Assembly: GCF_014650995.1 (NCBI RefSeq)
Contig: NZ_BMWA01000005.1
Span: 95,658 to 159,657 of the forward strand
Direction of reading: 5' to 3'
From: Streptomyces viridiviolaceus
GTDB lineage: Bacteria > Actinomycetota > Actinomycetes > Streptomycetales > Streptomycetaceae
Length of the DNA: 64,000 nt
Part shown: positions 50,261 to 58,866 of the stretch, in pieces
Layout of the letters: each line of letters begins with the position of its first letter
Position numbering within the stretch: position 1 is the first letter of the stretch
Notes under the pieces: model-generated
What the model was told of the DNA's origin: nothing
The model's input: only the letters and a program-made list of their open reading frames with translations
Databases searched by the model: none
Translations under genes and position numbers: made by a program

Positions 50261-50669
50261 CTCCTGCCGATCCACTCCTGTCGACCGGTCATCCGGGCGG
50301 CGGCAGGACTCGGCGTCCGCCCGGACCGCCCCGCCGCTGTGGCGGGGGCTTGTCGTCAGTCACGGATCTTGTCTCCTCAAGTCGGAAAATCCCAACGGAA
50401 CCGGGCTTCTGTGTTGTTACTCACCACTCACCCGTTCGGGTGGACAGTGCCGTGTTCGAGACATCGGCCGGTGTACCGGCGGTGCCCGGACCAGGAATGG
50501 AGTGGCTCATTCCGTCGCATGGGCACGCCGGTTGCGCAAGCTCAGGGGGTCCGAAAATCGATGTGTGGCTACGCCGAAAGGGGGTACGCCATTTGGCCCG
50601 TTTCGGCTGCTGCCGAGATGGATCGTGGACGGGGAGTGCAGCGGGGCGTCGCCGGCTCCCGGAGATGCG
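50261..50669. other. Gene-free stretch with three small inverted repeats
   Basis: No credible gene is seen upstream of the riboswitch. Small symmetrical elements are CACCCG-TT-CGGGTG (50429-50442), GCCGGT-GT-ACCGGC (50467-50480) and GGAATG..CATTCC (50494-50513). They may be operators of the nlpC promoter. Promoter hexamers were not resolved. Confidence 0.45.
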
Positions 50670-50978
50670 TCAACTGTCGGAGCAGGGTGGCAGGCTGACG
50701 CGTGCCGTGCGCCGCTCGCCGTCCAGGACGCGCAGTGCCCGGGCCAGGGTGGCGGCGTGCAGCTCGGTCTCGCCCCGCCGGTGCATGAGTGCCAGGGCGT
50801 CGCGCAGGGCGGTCGCCTTGCCGACCAGGGCCTGGGCGGCGCGCAGTCCACGGTAGGTGTCCCCGGGCTGGGCGGGATTGATGCGCCCGACCAGGTCGAC
50901 GACTTCGAGGTAACGGTCGATCAACTCGGCCTCCGCGCGGGTCAGAGCGGGCAGCGGTGGCAATTCGGGCGGGAGCAC
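50670..50978 (-). CDS. Small hypothetical protein coupled to the ClpP-like gene
   Basis: The protein has 102 residues from the GTG at 50978, four bases after the ClpP-like stop, with GCGAGGTGAG as its ribosome-binding region. It is almost all helical with a coiled-coil look (EAELIDRYLEVVDLVGRIN, GLRAAQALVGKATALRDAL, ELHAATLARALRVLDGERR). No domain is recognised. Its tight coupling suggests it acts with the ClpP-like protein, perhaps as partner or adaptor. Confidence 0.7.
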   Translation of the reverse strand: MLPPELPPLPALTRAEAELIDRYLEVVDLVGRINPAQPGDTYRGLRAAQALVGKATALRDALALMHRRGETELHAATLARALRVLDGERRTARVSLPPCSDS

Positions 50979-50982
50979 CGGC

Positions 50983-51618
50983 TCACCTCGCGCCGGGCGC
51001 GGGGGCCGCGTTCTTGCGGCCGGGGACGATCCGGTCGACCAGGCCGTACGCCATGGCCTGCTGCGCGTCCAGGACCGTGTCCCGCTCGATGTCCTCGGCC
51101 ACCTGCCGCGCAGTGCGGCCGGTGTGCCGTACCAGCATCTCCTCCAGGGCGGCGCGGACACGGTTCAACTCCGCAGCACGGACGGCCAGATCGCTCGCCT
51201 GTCCCTCCGTCGGCCCGTCCAGCGCCGGTTGACGGAGCGTGACCCGGGCGCCCGGCAGTATCGCGCGCTTGCCCGGCGCGCCCGCGGCCAGCAGCACCGC
51301 GGCCGACGGCCCGGCCTGGCCCAGGCAGGTCGTCGTCACGTCGCAGGCGAGGAAGCGCATCGTGTCGTAGATCGCCGACATGGCACTGAACGACCCGCCG
51401 GGGGAGTTGATGCAGAGGGCGATGTCGCGGTCCGGAGCCTGGTGCTCCAAGTACATGAACTGGGCCGTCACGTCATTCGCCGACGCCTCGTCGATCCGTG
51501 TCCCGAGGAAGACGATCCGCTCCTGAAGCAGCTTCGAGTACGGGTCCGTCGTCCAGTGCTCCAAGCCCGTGCGCTCGGTGAACCCGGGCAGGACATGACG
51601 GGCGGACGGTCGGGTCAT
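50983..51618 (-). CDS. ClpP-family protein lacking catalytic Ser and His (pseudoprotease)
   Basis: The protein has 211 residues from the ATG at 51618. It has the ClpP fold: [31 protein letters not shown] and YGLVDRIV. Where active ClpP reads GQAASMGA it has GQAGPSAA, putting Pro104 at the catalytic Ser (Ser105 is one place off). Where active ClpP reads IHQP it has LRQP, so the His is Arg129. Only the Asp (D180) remains. It could still join a ClpP ring as a non-catalytic subunit or sense substrates. Streptomyces have several ClpP paralogues, some thought inactive. Confidence 0.9.
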   Translation of the reverse strand: MTRPSARHVLPGFTERTGLEHWTTDPYSKLLQERIVFLGTRIDEASANDVTAQFMYLEHQAPDRDIALCINSPGGSFSAMSAIYDTMRFLACDVTTTCLGQAGPSAAVLLAAGAPGKRAILPGARVTLRQPALDGPTEGQASDLAVRAAELNRVRAALEEMLVRHTGRTARQVAEDIERDTVLDAQQAMAYGLVDRIVPGRKNAAPAPGAR

Positions 51619-51762
51619 GGCGAACCCCTCCTCGTGGCAGAGCCGTCTCCGGCGCGCTGCGCTGTCTCTGTCAAAAATGTACAGGACGTACGTTCCGCTG
51701 TGGCGGAGAAGCTCCGCTTTCGCGCGGGCGCCGACGCGACGGGGCCGCCGGGGGGTGAACCG

Positions 51763-51768
51763 TAAGCT
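51763..51768 (+). promoter_or_regulatory. -10 element for a leaderless antitoxin mRNA
   Basis: TAAGCT (TANNNT pattern) ends six bases before the ATG at 51775, as is typical for leaderless Streptomyces transcripts. No good -35 hexamer is seen at the matching distance. The spacing supports the ATG at 51775 over the GTG at 51769. Confidence 0.45.
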
Positions 51769-51774
51769 GTGGGT

Positions 51775-52053
51775 ATGGCCTATGAGATTCCGGTGACGCA
51801 AGCCAGGGCTGAGCTCGCCGACCTGATCAACCGGGTGGTGTACGGCGGTGAGCGCGTCGTCGTGACGCGGCACGGCAAGCCCCTCGTCGCCCTCGTCTCC
51901 GCCGCCGACCTCGAACGTCTGGAGGAGCTCCAGGAACCGCCGGGGGAACAGGTCGTCACCTCGGTCTCCAGCGTCCGCGACACCGGCCCCGCACCCCGCG
52001 AACGGCAGCGCTTCGGCATCGCGGCGGAACACCGGGGGCCGAACCCCTCCTAG
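51775..52053 (+). CDS. Orphan Phd/YefM-family antitoxin
   Basis: The protein has 92 residues. It has the Phd core [45 protein letters not shown], seen here as separate short motifs such as [11 protein letters not shown] and [14 protein letters not shown], followed by an unstructured tail. No toxin gene (Doc, RelE or YoeB) is adjacent; the next gene is convergent. It may act as a stand-alone repressor or pair with a toxin elsewhere. Confidence 0.88.
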   Translation: MAYEIPVTQARAELADLINRVVYGGERVVVTRHGKPLVALVSAADLERLEELQEPPGEQVVTSVSSVRDTGPAPRERQRFGIAAEHRGPNPS

Positions 52054-52064
52054 CCCTCTGCGCA

Positions 52065-52116
52065 CACCGACGGCCGCGGCCCCCGCCTGTCGGCAGGAGG
52101 GCCGCGGCCGTCGGTG
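52065..52116. terminator. Perfect 18-bp hairpin between convergent genes
   Basis: CACCGACGGCCGCGGCCC (52065-52082) pairs exactly with GGGCCGCGGCCGTCGGTG (52099-52116). It lies between the stop codons of the antitoxin and the membrane protein and can serve both. Confidence 0.85.
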
Positions 52117-52133
52117 CGCGGGCGGTGCCGGTC

Positions 52134-53168
52134 TCAGCCGACCAGTGCCGGCGCCCGGTCGCCCGCCGCCGAGCGGCCGTGCGCCCGCTCCCGCAGCGCG
52201 CCGCCCGCCAGCACGGCGCCCAGGCCCAGAACGGCCCACCACGTCAGCGTCAGCGCGGGGCCCGCGGCCGCCGCCCCGTCGAAGAACGACACCGACCGCA
52301 GCAGCGAGACACCGGCGCCCGGCGGCAGCCACTGGCCGATCGCCCCGACCGGCTCGGGCAGCATCTCCGGGGCCGAGGCCGCTCCCGAGAACGGGTTGCC
52401 CAGCAGCATCACCACGAACGCGCCGAGTCCGAGGCCCCGCTGCCCGAGCAGCGCGCCGAGCCCGGCCACGGCGGCGGCCACGGCCAGAGCGGACAGCCAG
52501 AAGACCCCGGCCACCGCCCACCAGTCACCGGTGGCGACCTCCAGCCAGCTGTGCGCGACGGCCGCCGCGACCACCCCGGTCAGGGCGGTGGCGCCGGCCA
52601 CGGCAGCCACCGCGCGGACGCCGCGCAGCCCCAGCAGCGTCACCACGGCGCCGGTGGCGATCCCGGCCAGGGTGAGCGGCAGCACGCTCGCGTTCAGGGC
52701 CGCACCGCGCGGATCGGTCGAGGGGGCGGCCACCACGTCGACGGTTCGGACCTCGGCCCCGGTGGCGGACGCCTGCCCGGTCACCGCCTGCTGCAGCAGC
52801 TGCGCGACGGCGGGGCTCGCCGCGGACGCCGTCAGCAGCTTCGGGCCCTGTTCGGTGACGACCACCGCGCCGTACACGGTCCGGTCCTCGACGGCGTCGC
52901 GGGCGGCGGCCTCGTCGGCGTAGCGGTGAATCTCGAAGGCGCCCTCGTGCCGGGTGAGCCGCTGCTCGACCGGCGCGGTCGCGGCTGCCGGTCCCGCCAC
53001 GCCGAGCGGCAGGTCGCGGGGAGCGGTCCGGGCGGCCGGCCAGGCGAAGGCCCACAGGGCCAGCGCGACCAGCACGGGCACGAGGACGACCACGGCGGCC
53101 ATGCGGCGGCCGTGCGGGGGCGTGGGGGCCGGGGGGCCGGCGGGACGCGCGGCGGGCGTGCTGGACAT
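52134..53168 (-). CDS. YhgE/Pip-like (DUF3533-type) membrane protein
   Basis: The protein has 344 residues with TTGAGGAG before its start. One N-terminal helix ([19 protein letters not shown]), an extracellular part (about 60-165, with [25 protein letters not shown]) and five further helices (for instance [17 protein letters not shown] and [26 protein letters not shown]) match ABC-2/YhgE-type proteins without ATPase. It is divergent from a TetR repressor that has two operators in the shared promoter, so it is probably induced when TetR binds a ligand. An export or membrane-stress role is likely. Confidence 0.8.
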   Translation of the reverse strand: MSSTPAARPAGPPAPTPPHGRRMAAVVVLVPVLVALALWAFAWPAARTAPRDLPLGVAGPAAATAPVEQRLTRHEGAFEIHRYADEAAARDAVEDRTVYGAVVVTEQGPKLLTASAASPAVAQLLQQAVTGQASATGAEVRTVDVVAAPSTDPRGAALNASVLPLTLAGIATGAVVTLLGLRGVRAVAAVAGATALTGVVAAAVAHSWLEVATGDWWAVAGVFWLSALAVAAAVAGLGALLGQRGLGLGAFVVMLLGNPFSGAASAPEMLPEPVGAIGQWLPPGAGVSLLRSVSFFDGAAAAGPALTLTWWAVLGLGAVLAGGALRERAHGRSAAGDRAPALVG

Positions 53169-53182
53169 GGTCGCTCCTCAAA

Positions 53183-53204
53183 AAGAAGGATCGTTCGTTT
53201 TAGG
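53183..53204. promoter_or_regulatory. TetR operator copy 1 (membrane-protein side)
   Basis: AAGAAGGATCGTTCGTTTT (53183-53201) followed by AGG is a near copy of the site at 53242, differing in one base. It lies about 15 bases upstream of the membrane protein start. Both copies are imperfect palindromes of about 16 bases centred on GA(A/T)CGTTC. Confidence 0.75.
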
Positions 53205-53236
53205 GTCCGTCATCACCGTGCGACGGGTGGCGGCGC

Positions 53237-53265
53237 TTGTCAAGAAGGAACGTTCGTTTTAGGTT
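53237..53265 (+). promoter_or_regulatory. Leaderless TetR promoter with operator copy 2 in its spacer
   Basis: TTGTCA (53237-53242) and TAGGTT (53260-53265) are separated by exactly 17 bases and the ATG at 53272 follows after six bases, so the TetR mRNA is probably leaderless. The operator AAGAAGGAACGTTCGTTTT (53242-53260) fills the spacer. Binding there would block the repressor's own promoter, giving autoregulation. Confidence 0.75.
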
Positions 53266-53271
53266 GATGGC

Positions 53272-53925
53272 ATGGCCCGCGTATCCCAGGAACACCTCGA
53301 CGCCCGCCGCCGGCAGATCCTCGACGGCGCCGCCCGCTGCTTCGCCCGCAACGGCTTCCACGCCACGTCGATGCAGGACGTGCTGAAGGAGGTCGACCTG
53401 TCCGCGGGCGCCGTCTACCGCTACTTCAGCGGCAAGGAGGAGCTGATCCAGGCCACCGTCACCGAGGTGCTGGACTCGGTGCAGGCCATGTACGAGCGGG
53501 CGGCTCTGGAGAGTCCGCCGCCCGCGCCCGACGTGCTCATCGCCCGGACCCTGACGCACATGACGCGGGAGCAGTCGCCGATGCTGGACAACGGCGAGTG
53601 GGCGTTCCCGCGCCTGATGATCCAGGTCTGGAGCGAGACCCTGCGCAACGAGGAACTGTCGGCCCTGCTGCGCGAGCGCTTCGCCAAGGTCAGGGCCGCC
53701 TGGGCGAAAGTCGTGGTCCGCTACCAGGAGACCGGCATGATGCGCGACGACTCCGACCCGGACGCCGTCGCCCGGACGCTGATGGCCGTGGTGCAGGGCT
53801 TCGGCGTCCAGTACGCACTGTTCGGCAGCATCCCCCCGGAGACGCTGCAGGCGGGCATGCGGGGACTGCTGAGCATGCGTGAGGCCACCGGCGGCGCCGG
53901 TAATCAGTCGGTCAAATCCGGGTGA
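53272..53925 (+). CDS. TetR/AcrR-family repressor
   Basis: The protein has 217 residues. The HTH is ILDGAARCFARNGFHATSMQDVLKEVDLSAGAVYRYF. The ligand domain contains LMIQVWSETLRNEEL and LMAVVQGFGVQYALFG. It is divergent from a membrane protein gene and two copies of its probable operator lie between them. Confidence 0.95.
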   Translation: MARVSQEHLDARRRQILDGAARCFARNGFHATSMQDVLKEVDLSAGAVYRYFSGKEELIQATVTEVLDSVQAMYERAALESPPPAPDVLIARTLTHMTREQSPMLDNGEWAFPRLMIQVWSETLRNEELSALLRERFAKVRAAWAKVVVRYQETGMMRDDSDPDAVARTLMAVVQGFGVQYALFGSIPPETLQAGMRGLLSMREATGGAGNQSVKSG

Positions 53926-54091
53926 CGTGCCCGAAACATCGTAGACCTAGTCTGCGCACCGATCCACCTGCGGTTTTCGGGGCACCGGCGTGCGCCTTGA
54001 CGTGCATTCATGTGTGTTACATCTAGAGCCGTCGCGGTGGCCGCGGCAGCCGGACCGCTCGGTCCTGGCGTGATGTCCTGTGAGGTGGTAC

Positions 54092-54394
<303 letters not shown>

Positions 54395-54407
54395 CGGGAT
54401 GGCAGCC

Positions 54408-54719
54408 ATGACTCCCGGAGAGATCCTGTTCGCCGACGAGCCGGTCGCCTTCAACGAGGGATGCGAAGTCACCCGTCTGACCGTGCTCAACACCGCCGAC
54501 CGGCCCGTCCAGGTCGGCTCCCACTACCACTTCGCCGAGGCCAACCCCGCCCTCGACCTCGACCGCGCCCTCGCCCACGGCAAGCGGCTCAACATCGCCG
54601 CCGGCACCGCCGTCCGCTTCGAGCCCGGAATTCCGGTCGACGTGGAACTCGTGCCCCTCGCGGGTGCCCGCGTCGTCGTGGGCCTGCGCGGCGCCACGGG
54701 AGGTGCCCTCGATGCCTGA
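54408..54719 (+). CDS. ureB: Urease beta subunit
   Basis: The protein has 103 residues from the ATG at 54408; an ATG at 54399 would add three residues. It has [36 protein letters not shown] and a C-terminal [11 protein letters not shown]. It is a structural subunit that packs with UreA and UreC. It overlaps ureC by eight bases. Confidence 0.96.
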   Translation: MTPGEILFADEPVAFNEGCEVTRLTVLNTADRPVQVGSHYHFAEANPALDLDRALAHGKRLNIAAGTAVRFEPGIPVDVELVPLAGARVVVGLRGATGGALDA

Positions 54720-56433
54720 ACTGTCCCGTCCCGCCTACGCCGACCTGTTCGGCCCGACCACCGGTGACCGCATCCGCCTCGCCGACACCGACCTCCTCGT
54801 CGAGATCGAGGAGGACCGCTCGGGCGGACCCGGTCGCTCCGGCGACGAGGCCGTGTTCGGCGGCGGGAAGGTGCTGCGCGAGTCCATGGGCCAGTCGCGC
54901 GCCACACGCGCCGACGGTGCCCCCGACACCGTGATCACCGGTGCCGTGATCATCGACCACTGGGGCATCGTCAAGGCCGACATCGGCATCCGCGACGGCC
55001 GCATCACCGGCATCGGCAAGTCCGGCAACCCGGACACCATGGACGGCGTCCACCCCGAGCTGGTCATCGGTCCCGAGACGGAGATCATCGCGGGCAACGG
55101 CAAGATCATCACCGCGGGCGGCATCGACACGCACGTCCACTTCATCGCGCCCGCACTCGTCGACGAGGCCCTCGCCTCCGGCATCACCACCCTCATCGGC
55201 GGCGGCACGGGCCCGGCCGAGGGCAGCAAGGCGACCACGGTCACCCCCGGTTCGTGGCACCTCGCGCGGATGTTCGCGGCCATGGAGTCGAGCCCCGTCA
55301 ACATCGGCTTCCTCGGCAAGGGCAGCACCATGTCGAAGGAGTCCATGCGCGACCAGCTGCGCGCCGGCGTCCTCGGCTTCAAGATCCACGAGGACTGGGG
55401 GGCCACCCCCGCGGTGATCTCCGCCTGCCTGGACGTGTGCGAGGAGTCCGGCGTCCAGCTCGCGGTCCACACCGACACCCTGAACGAGGCCGGATTCGTC
55501 GGCGACACCTTCGACGCCGTCGCGGGCCGCACCCTGCACGCCTTCCACGTCGAGGGCGCCGGCGGCGGCCATGCGCCGGACATGATCACGGCGGTGTCGC
55601 TGCCCAACATGCTGCCCGCGTCCACCAACCCGACGAGGCCGCACACCGTCAACACCGTCGAGGAGCACCTCGACATGCTGATGGTCTGTCACCACCTGAA
55701 CCCGGCCGTCCCCGAGGACCTGGCCTTCGCCGAGTCCCGGATCCGGCCCAGCACCATCGCGGCCGAGGACATCCTGCACGACATGGGGGCCATCTCCATC
55801 ATGTCGTCGGACTCCCAGGCCATGGGCCGCATCGGGGAAGTGATCCTGCGGACGTGGCAGACCGCGCACGTGATGAAGCGGCGTCGTGGCTTCCTGCCCG
55901 GCGACACCCGGGCCGACAACCGGCGCGCCCGTCGCTATGTCGCCAAGTACACCATCAATCCCGCCGTCGCCCAGGGCATCGAGCACGAGGTCGGCTCCGT
56001 GGAGTCCGGCAAGCTCGCCGACCTGGTGCTCTGGGACCCCCGGTTCTTCGGCGTGAAACCGCAGGTCGTGCTCAAGGGCGGTCAGATCGCGTACGCGCAG
56101 GTGGGCGACGCCAACGCCTCCATCCCCACTCCGCAGCCGGTCCTGCCGCGCCCGATGTTCGGCGCCCTCGGCACCGCGCCCGCCGCGAACTCGGTCAACT
56201 TCGTGGCCCGGGCCGCCGTCGAGGACGGGCTGCCGGAACGCCTGGGCCTCGGGCGCGAGTTCGTGCCCATCCACTCCACCCGCGGGCGCACGAAGGCCGA
56301 CATGCGGGAGAACGACGCCCTGCCCCGCGTCGAGGTCGCCGCGGACTCCTTCGCGGTGACCATCGACGGCGAACTCGTCGAGCCCGCACCCGCCGCCGAA
56401 CTGCCGCTCGCCCAGCGGTACTTCCTCTTCTGA
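54712..56433 (+). CDS. ureC: Urease alpha (catalytic) subunit
   Basis: The protein has 573 residues. Nickel and active-site motifs are intact: [26 protein letters not shown] with the carbamylated lysine, [25 protein letters not shown] [13 protein letters not shown], the mobile-flap MVCHHLN and [12 protein letters not shown]. It binds the bi-nickel centre and hydrolyses urea. Normal length for the family. Confidence 0.98.
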   Translation: MPELSRPAYADLFGPTTGDRIRLADTDLLVEIEEDRSGGPGRSGDEAVFGGGKVLRESMGQSRATRADGAPDTVITGAVIIDHWGIVKADIGIRDGRITGIGKSGNPDTMDGVHPELVIGPETEIIAGNGKIITAGGIDTHVHFIAPALVDEALASGITTLIGGGTGPAEGSKATTVTPGSWHLARMFAAMESSPVNIGFLGKGSTMSKESMRDQLRAGVLGFKIHEDWGATPAVISACLDVCEESGVQLAVHTDTLNEAGFVGDTFDAVAGRTLHAFHVEGAGGGHAPDMITAVSLPNMLPASTNPTRPHTVNTVEEHLDMLMVCHHLNPAVPEDLAFAESRIRPSTIAAEDILHDMGAISIMSSDSQAMGRIGEVILRTWQTAHVMKRRRGFLPGDTRADNRRARRYVAKYTINPAVAQGIEHEVGSVESGKLADLVLWDPRFFGVKPQVVLKGGQIAYAQVGDANASIPTPQPVLPRPMFGALGTAPAANSVNFVARAAVEDGLPERLGLGREFVPIHSTRGRTKADMRENDALPRVEVAADSFAVTIDGELVEPAPAAELPLAQRYFLF

Positions 56434-56441
56434 GCGCCGCC

Positions 56442-57116
56442 GTGAGTCGCGCAGCACTCCTCGTCCTGGCCGACGGCCGCTTCCCCGCCGGAGGGCACGC
56501 CCACTCCGGCGGGGCGGAGGCCGCCGTCAAGGCGGGACGCATCACCGACGCGGCGAGCCTGGAGGAGTTCTGCCGGGGGCGACTGCACACCGGCGCGGCC
56601 ATGACGGCCGCCCTCGCGGCTGCCGCCGCGCTCGGCGTCGACCCCACCGGACTCGACCGGGCCGCGGACGCCCGCACGCCGTCACCCGCCCTGCGCGTGG
56701 CGGCACGCAAACTCGGCCGGCAGCTGATGCGGGCGGCCCGCGCCACCTGGCCGCACCCCGAACTGGACGCGCTGGCACAGCGGTTCCCCAAGGGCGCCCA
56801 TCAGCCGGTCGTCCTCGGCCTGACCGCCCGGGCGGCCGGGCTCGGGCCCGAGGACGCGGCCTACTGCTCCGCCTACGAGGGGGTGAGCGGCCCGGCGACC
56901 GCCGTCGTGCGGCTGCTCGGCCTCGACCCGTTCGACGCCACCGCCGTCCTGGCCCGGCTCGCCCCCGAACTGGACCGGGTGGCCCAGGACGCCGTGGACG
57001 CGGCGCGCCGGGCCATGACGGACGGGGTCGATGCGCTGCCCGCCAGGTCCGCGCCGCTGCTGGAGATCGGGGCCGAGGTGCATGCCGGCTGGCCGGTGCG
57101 GTTGTTCGCCTCGTAG
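56442..57116 (+). CDS. ureF: Urease accessory protein UreF
   Basis: The protein has 224 residues from the GTG at 56442, eight bases after ureC. It has LVLADGRFPAGGHAHSGGAEAA, KLGRQLMRAARATWPHPEL, the AHQPVVLGLTARAAGL region and a C-terminal SAPLLEIGAEVHAGWPVRLFAS. It works with UreG and UreD to insert nickel into apo-urease. A repeat-like spacer separates it from ureG. Confidence 0.94.
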   Translation: MSRAALLVLADGRFPAGGHAHSGGAEAAVKAGRITDAASLEEFCRGRLHTGAAMTAALAAAAALGVDPTGLDRAADARTPSPALRVAARKLGRQLMRAARATWPHPELDALAQRFPKGAHQPVVLGLTARAAGLGPEDAAYCSAYEGVSGPATAVVRLLGLDPFDATAVLARLAPELDRVAQDAVDAARRAMTDGVDALPARSAPLLEIGAEVHAGWPVRLFAS

Positions 57117-57154
57117 GGGGTTCGCCCCCGCCGCCCCTACCCCTTCCCGTCCCC

Positions 57155-57199
57155 AGGGGCTCTGCCCCTTCGTCCCCGCCAGGGGGCTCCGCCCCCTGG
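57155..57199. repeat. Palindromic intergenic element between ureF and ureG
   Basis: The 164-base spacer holds AGGGGC-TCT-GCCCCT (57155-57169) and CCAGGGGGC-TCC-GCCCCCTGG (57179-57199), followed by GGCCTGAACGGCC and AACGCCGGACGGGCTG. From memory this pair plus tail recurs in many Streptomyces intergenic regions as a short repeat. Inside an operon it could weaken transcription or protect mRNA. Confidence 0.7.
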
Positions 57200-57280
57200 A
57201 CCCCGTCGGCCTGAACGGCCCCGTCCTCGAACGCCGGACGGGCTGGTTGTGCCGCCCACTGTTGTCATAGGAGCCCACCG

Positions 57281-57958
57281 ATGCACCTCGACCACTCCCA
57301 CCACGGGCCCTCGGCCGTCAGCGCCGACGCGCACCGTCCCGACGGCACCCGCCGCGCCCTGCGCATCGGGCTGGGCGGGCCCGTCGGGTCCGGGAAGACC
57401 GCCACCGTCGCCGCGCTCTGCCGGGCCCTGCGCGAGGAACTGTCCCTCGCCGTCGTCACCAACGACATCTACACGCGCGAGGACGCCGAGTTCCTGCTCC
57501 GCGAGGCCGTACTGCCGCCGGAGCGGATCAGCGCCGTGGAGACCGGAGCCTGCCCGCACACCGCGATCCGGGACGACATCTCCGCCAACCTGGAAGCCGT
57601 CGAGGACCTGGAGGACGAGGTCGGTCCGCTGGACCTGATCCTGGTGGAGTCCGGCGGCGACAACCTCACCGCCACCTTCTCCAAGGGCCTCGTCGACGCG
57701 CAGATCTTCGTGATCGACGTGGCGGGCGGCGACGACATCCCGCGCAAGGGGGGACCCGGCGTCAGCACCGCCGACCTGCTGGTCGTCAACAAGACCGACC
57801 TCGCGCCGTACGTCGGCTCCGATCTCGCGCGGATGGCGGCCGACGCCAAGGCGCAGCGGGGCGAACTGCCGGTCGTCCTGCAGTCGCTCAGGAGCGAGGA
57901 GGGCGTACGGGACGTCGCCGACTGGGTACGGGCCCGGCTCGCCGCGTGGACGGCATGA
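57281..57958 (+). CDS. ureG: Urease accessory GTPase UreG
   Basis: The protein has 225 residues. The N-terminus is His-rich (MHLDHSHHG) and probably binds nickel. The P-loop is GGPVGSGKT, with the nickel motif [13 protein letters not shown] and NKTDLAPY. It uses GTP to load nickel. No ureE is present, so the His tail may replace that storage role. It overlaps ureD by four bases. Confidence 0.97.
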   Translation: MHLDHSHHGPSAVSADAHRPDGTRRALRIGLGGPVGSGKTATVAALCRALREELSLAVVTNDIYTREDAEFLLREAVLPPERISAVETGACPHTAIRDDISANLEAVEDLEDEVGPLDLILVESGGDNLTATFSKGLVDAQIFVIDVAGGDDIPRKGGPGVSTADLLVVNKTDLAPYVGSDLARMAADAKAQRGELPVVLQSLRSEEGVRDVADWVRARLAAWTA

Positions 57959-58716
57959 CCGCGCCGGGCGGCGTGCGGGCGACGGCGGCGATCGTCGCGC
58001 GCGGCGACGGACGCGGCGGTACCTCCCTGCCCGTACTGGAGGGCGAGGGGCCGCTCGCGCTGCGGCGGACCCGGGGGAGCGGAACCGAGGCCCGGGTGAT
58101 GCTGGTCGGCGCGATGAGCGGGCCGCTCGGCGGCGACCACTTCACGGTGGACGCCCGCGCGGAGCAGGGCGCCGCACTGTGGATCGGCTCCGCCGCCGCC
58201 ACCCTCGCGCTGCCGGGCCAGGACAAGGCCGCGGCCCGCTACGACGTGCGGCTCACCGTCGCCGACGGCGCCGAACTGCACTGGCTCCCCGAACAGTTGA
58301 TCTCCGCGCACGGCAGCGACCTGTACGTCGGAACCCGCGTCGATCTCGCGACGTCGGCCCGGCTCGTGCTGCGCGAGGAGCAGGTGCTCGGGCGGACCGG
58401 TGAGGAACCGGGGCGGCTCACCAGCCGTCTCACGGTGCGGATCGCCGGCCGCTGTGTCCTCGACCAGGAACTGGCCTGCGGTCCGGGCGCGCCGGGCGGC
58501 TGGGACGGCCCCGCCGGACTGGCGGGACACCGGGCGGTCGGTCAGCTCGTCGTGGCCCGACCGGAGTTCGCGACCGCCCCGCCGGCCGCCCGCGTCCTGG
58601 CGGACGGCGCCGCCGTCATGCCGCTGCCCGGGCCCGCAGCGCTGGTGACCGCCGTGGCGCCGGACGCGCTCCGGCTGCGCCGGCTGCTGGACGCGGGCCT
58701 GGCGTCCCTCTGCTGA
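57955..58716 (+). CDS. ureD: Urease accessory protein UreD/UreH
   Basis: The protein has 253 residues from the ATG at 57955, overlapping the ureG stop (ATGA). It is beta-rich with [23 protein letters not shown] [15 protein letters not shown] and [19 protein letters not shown], typical of UreD scaffolds that hold apo-urease for nickel insertion. Last gene of the urease operon. Confidence 0.93.
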   Translation: MTAPGGVRATAAIVARGDGRGGTSLPVLEGEGPLALRRTRGSGTEARVMLVGAMSGPLGGDHFTVDARAEQGAALWIGSAAATLALPGQDKAAARYDVRLTVADGAELHWLPEQLISAHGSDLYVGTRVDLATSARLVLREEQVLGRTGEEPGRLTSRLTVRIAGRCVLDQELACGPGAPGGWDGPAGLAGHRAVGQLVVARPEFATAPPAARVLADGAAVMPLPGPAALVTAVAPDALRLRRLLDAGLASLC

Positions 58717-58866
58717 CGGGACGGCGGTGCCCGCACCGCATCCGTCCGCCGAACAGTCTTCTCCGTTTATCGGATTGGCAAAGAAGTCCGACCGCCCCTG
58801 TCCTCAGGGAACACACAGCCGCGAGGATCCCCGTACTTGTCGAAATGATGTACGGGGAGGGCCCAC

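Noticed and set aside
49624..50292. Longer NlpC/P60 start giving 222 residues
   Set aside because: The extension would translate the riboswitch region, and the signal peptide begins properly at the ATG at 50097.
53926..54091. GlnR box upstream of ureA
   Set aside because: A half-site-like GTTAC is present (near 54016) but no second half at the required spacing was found, so nitrogen control is not claimed from sequence.
54589..56457. Long open frame of about 620 codons antisense to ureC
   Set aside because: It mirrors a highly conserved urease gene, has a compositionally biased translation and no ribosome-binding site. Long antisense frames are usual in GC-rich DNA.
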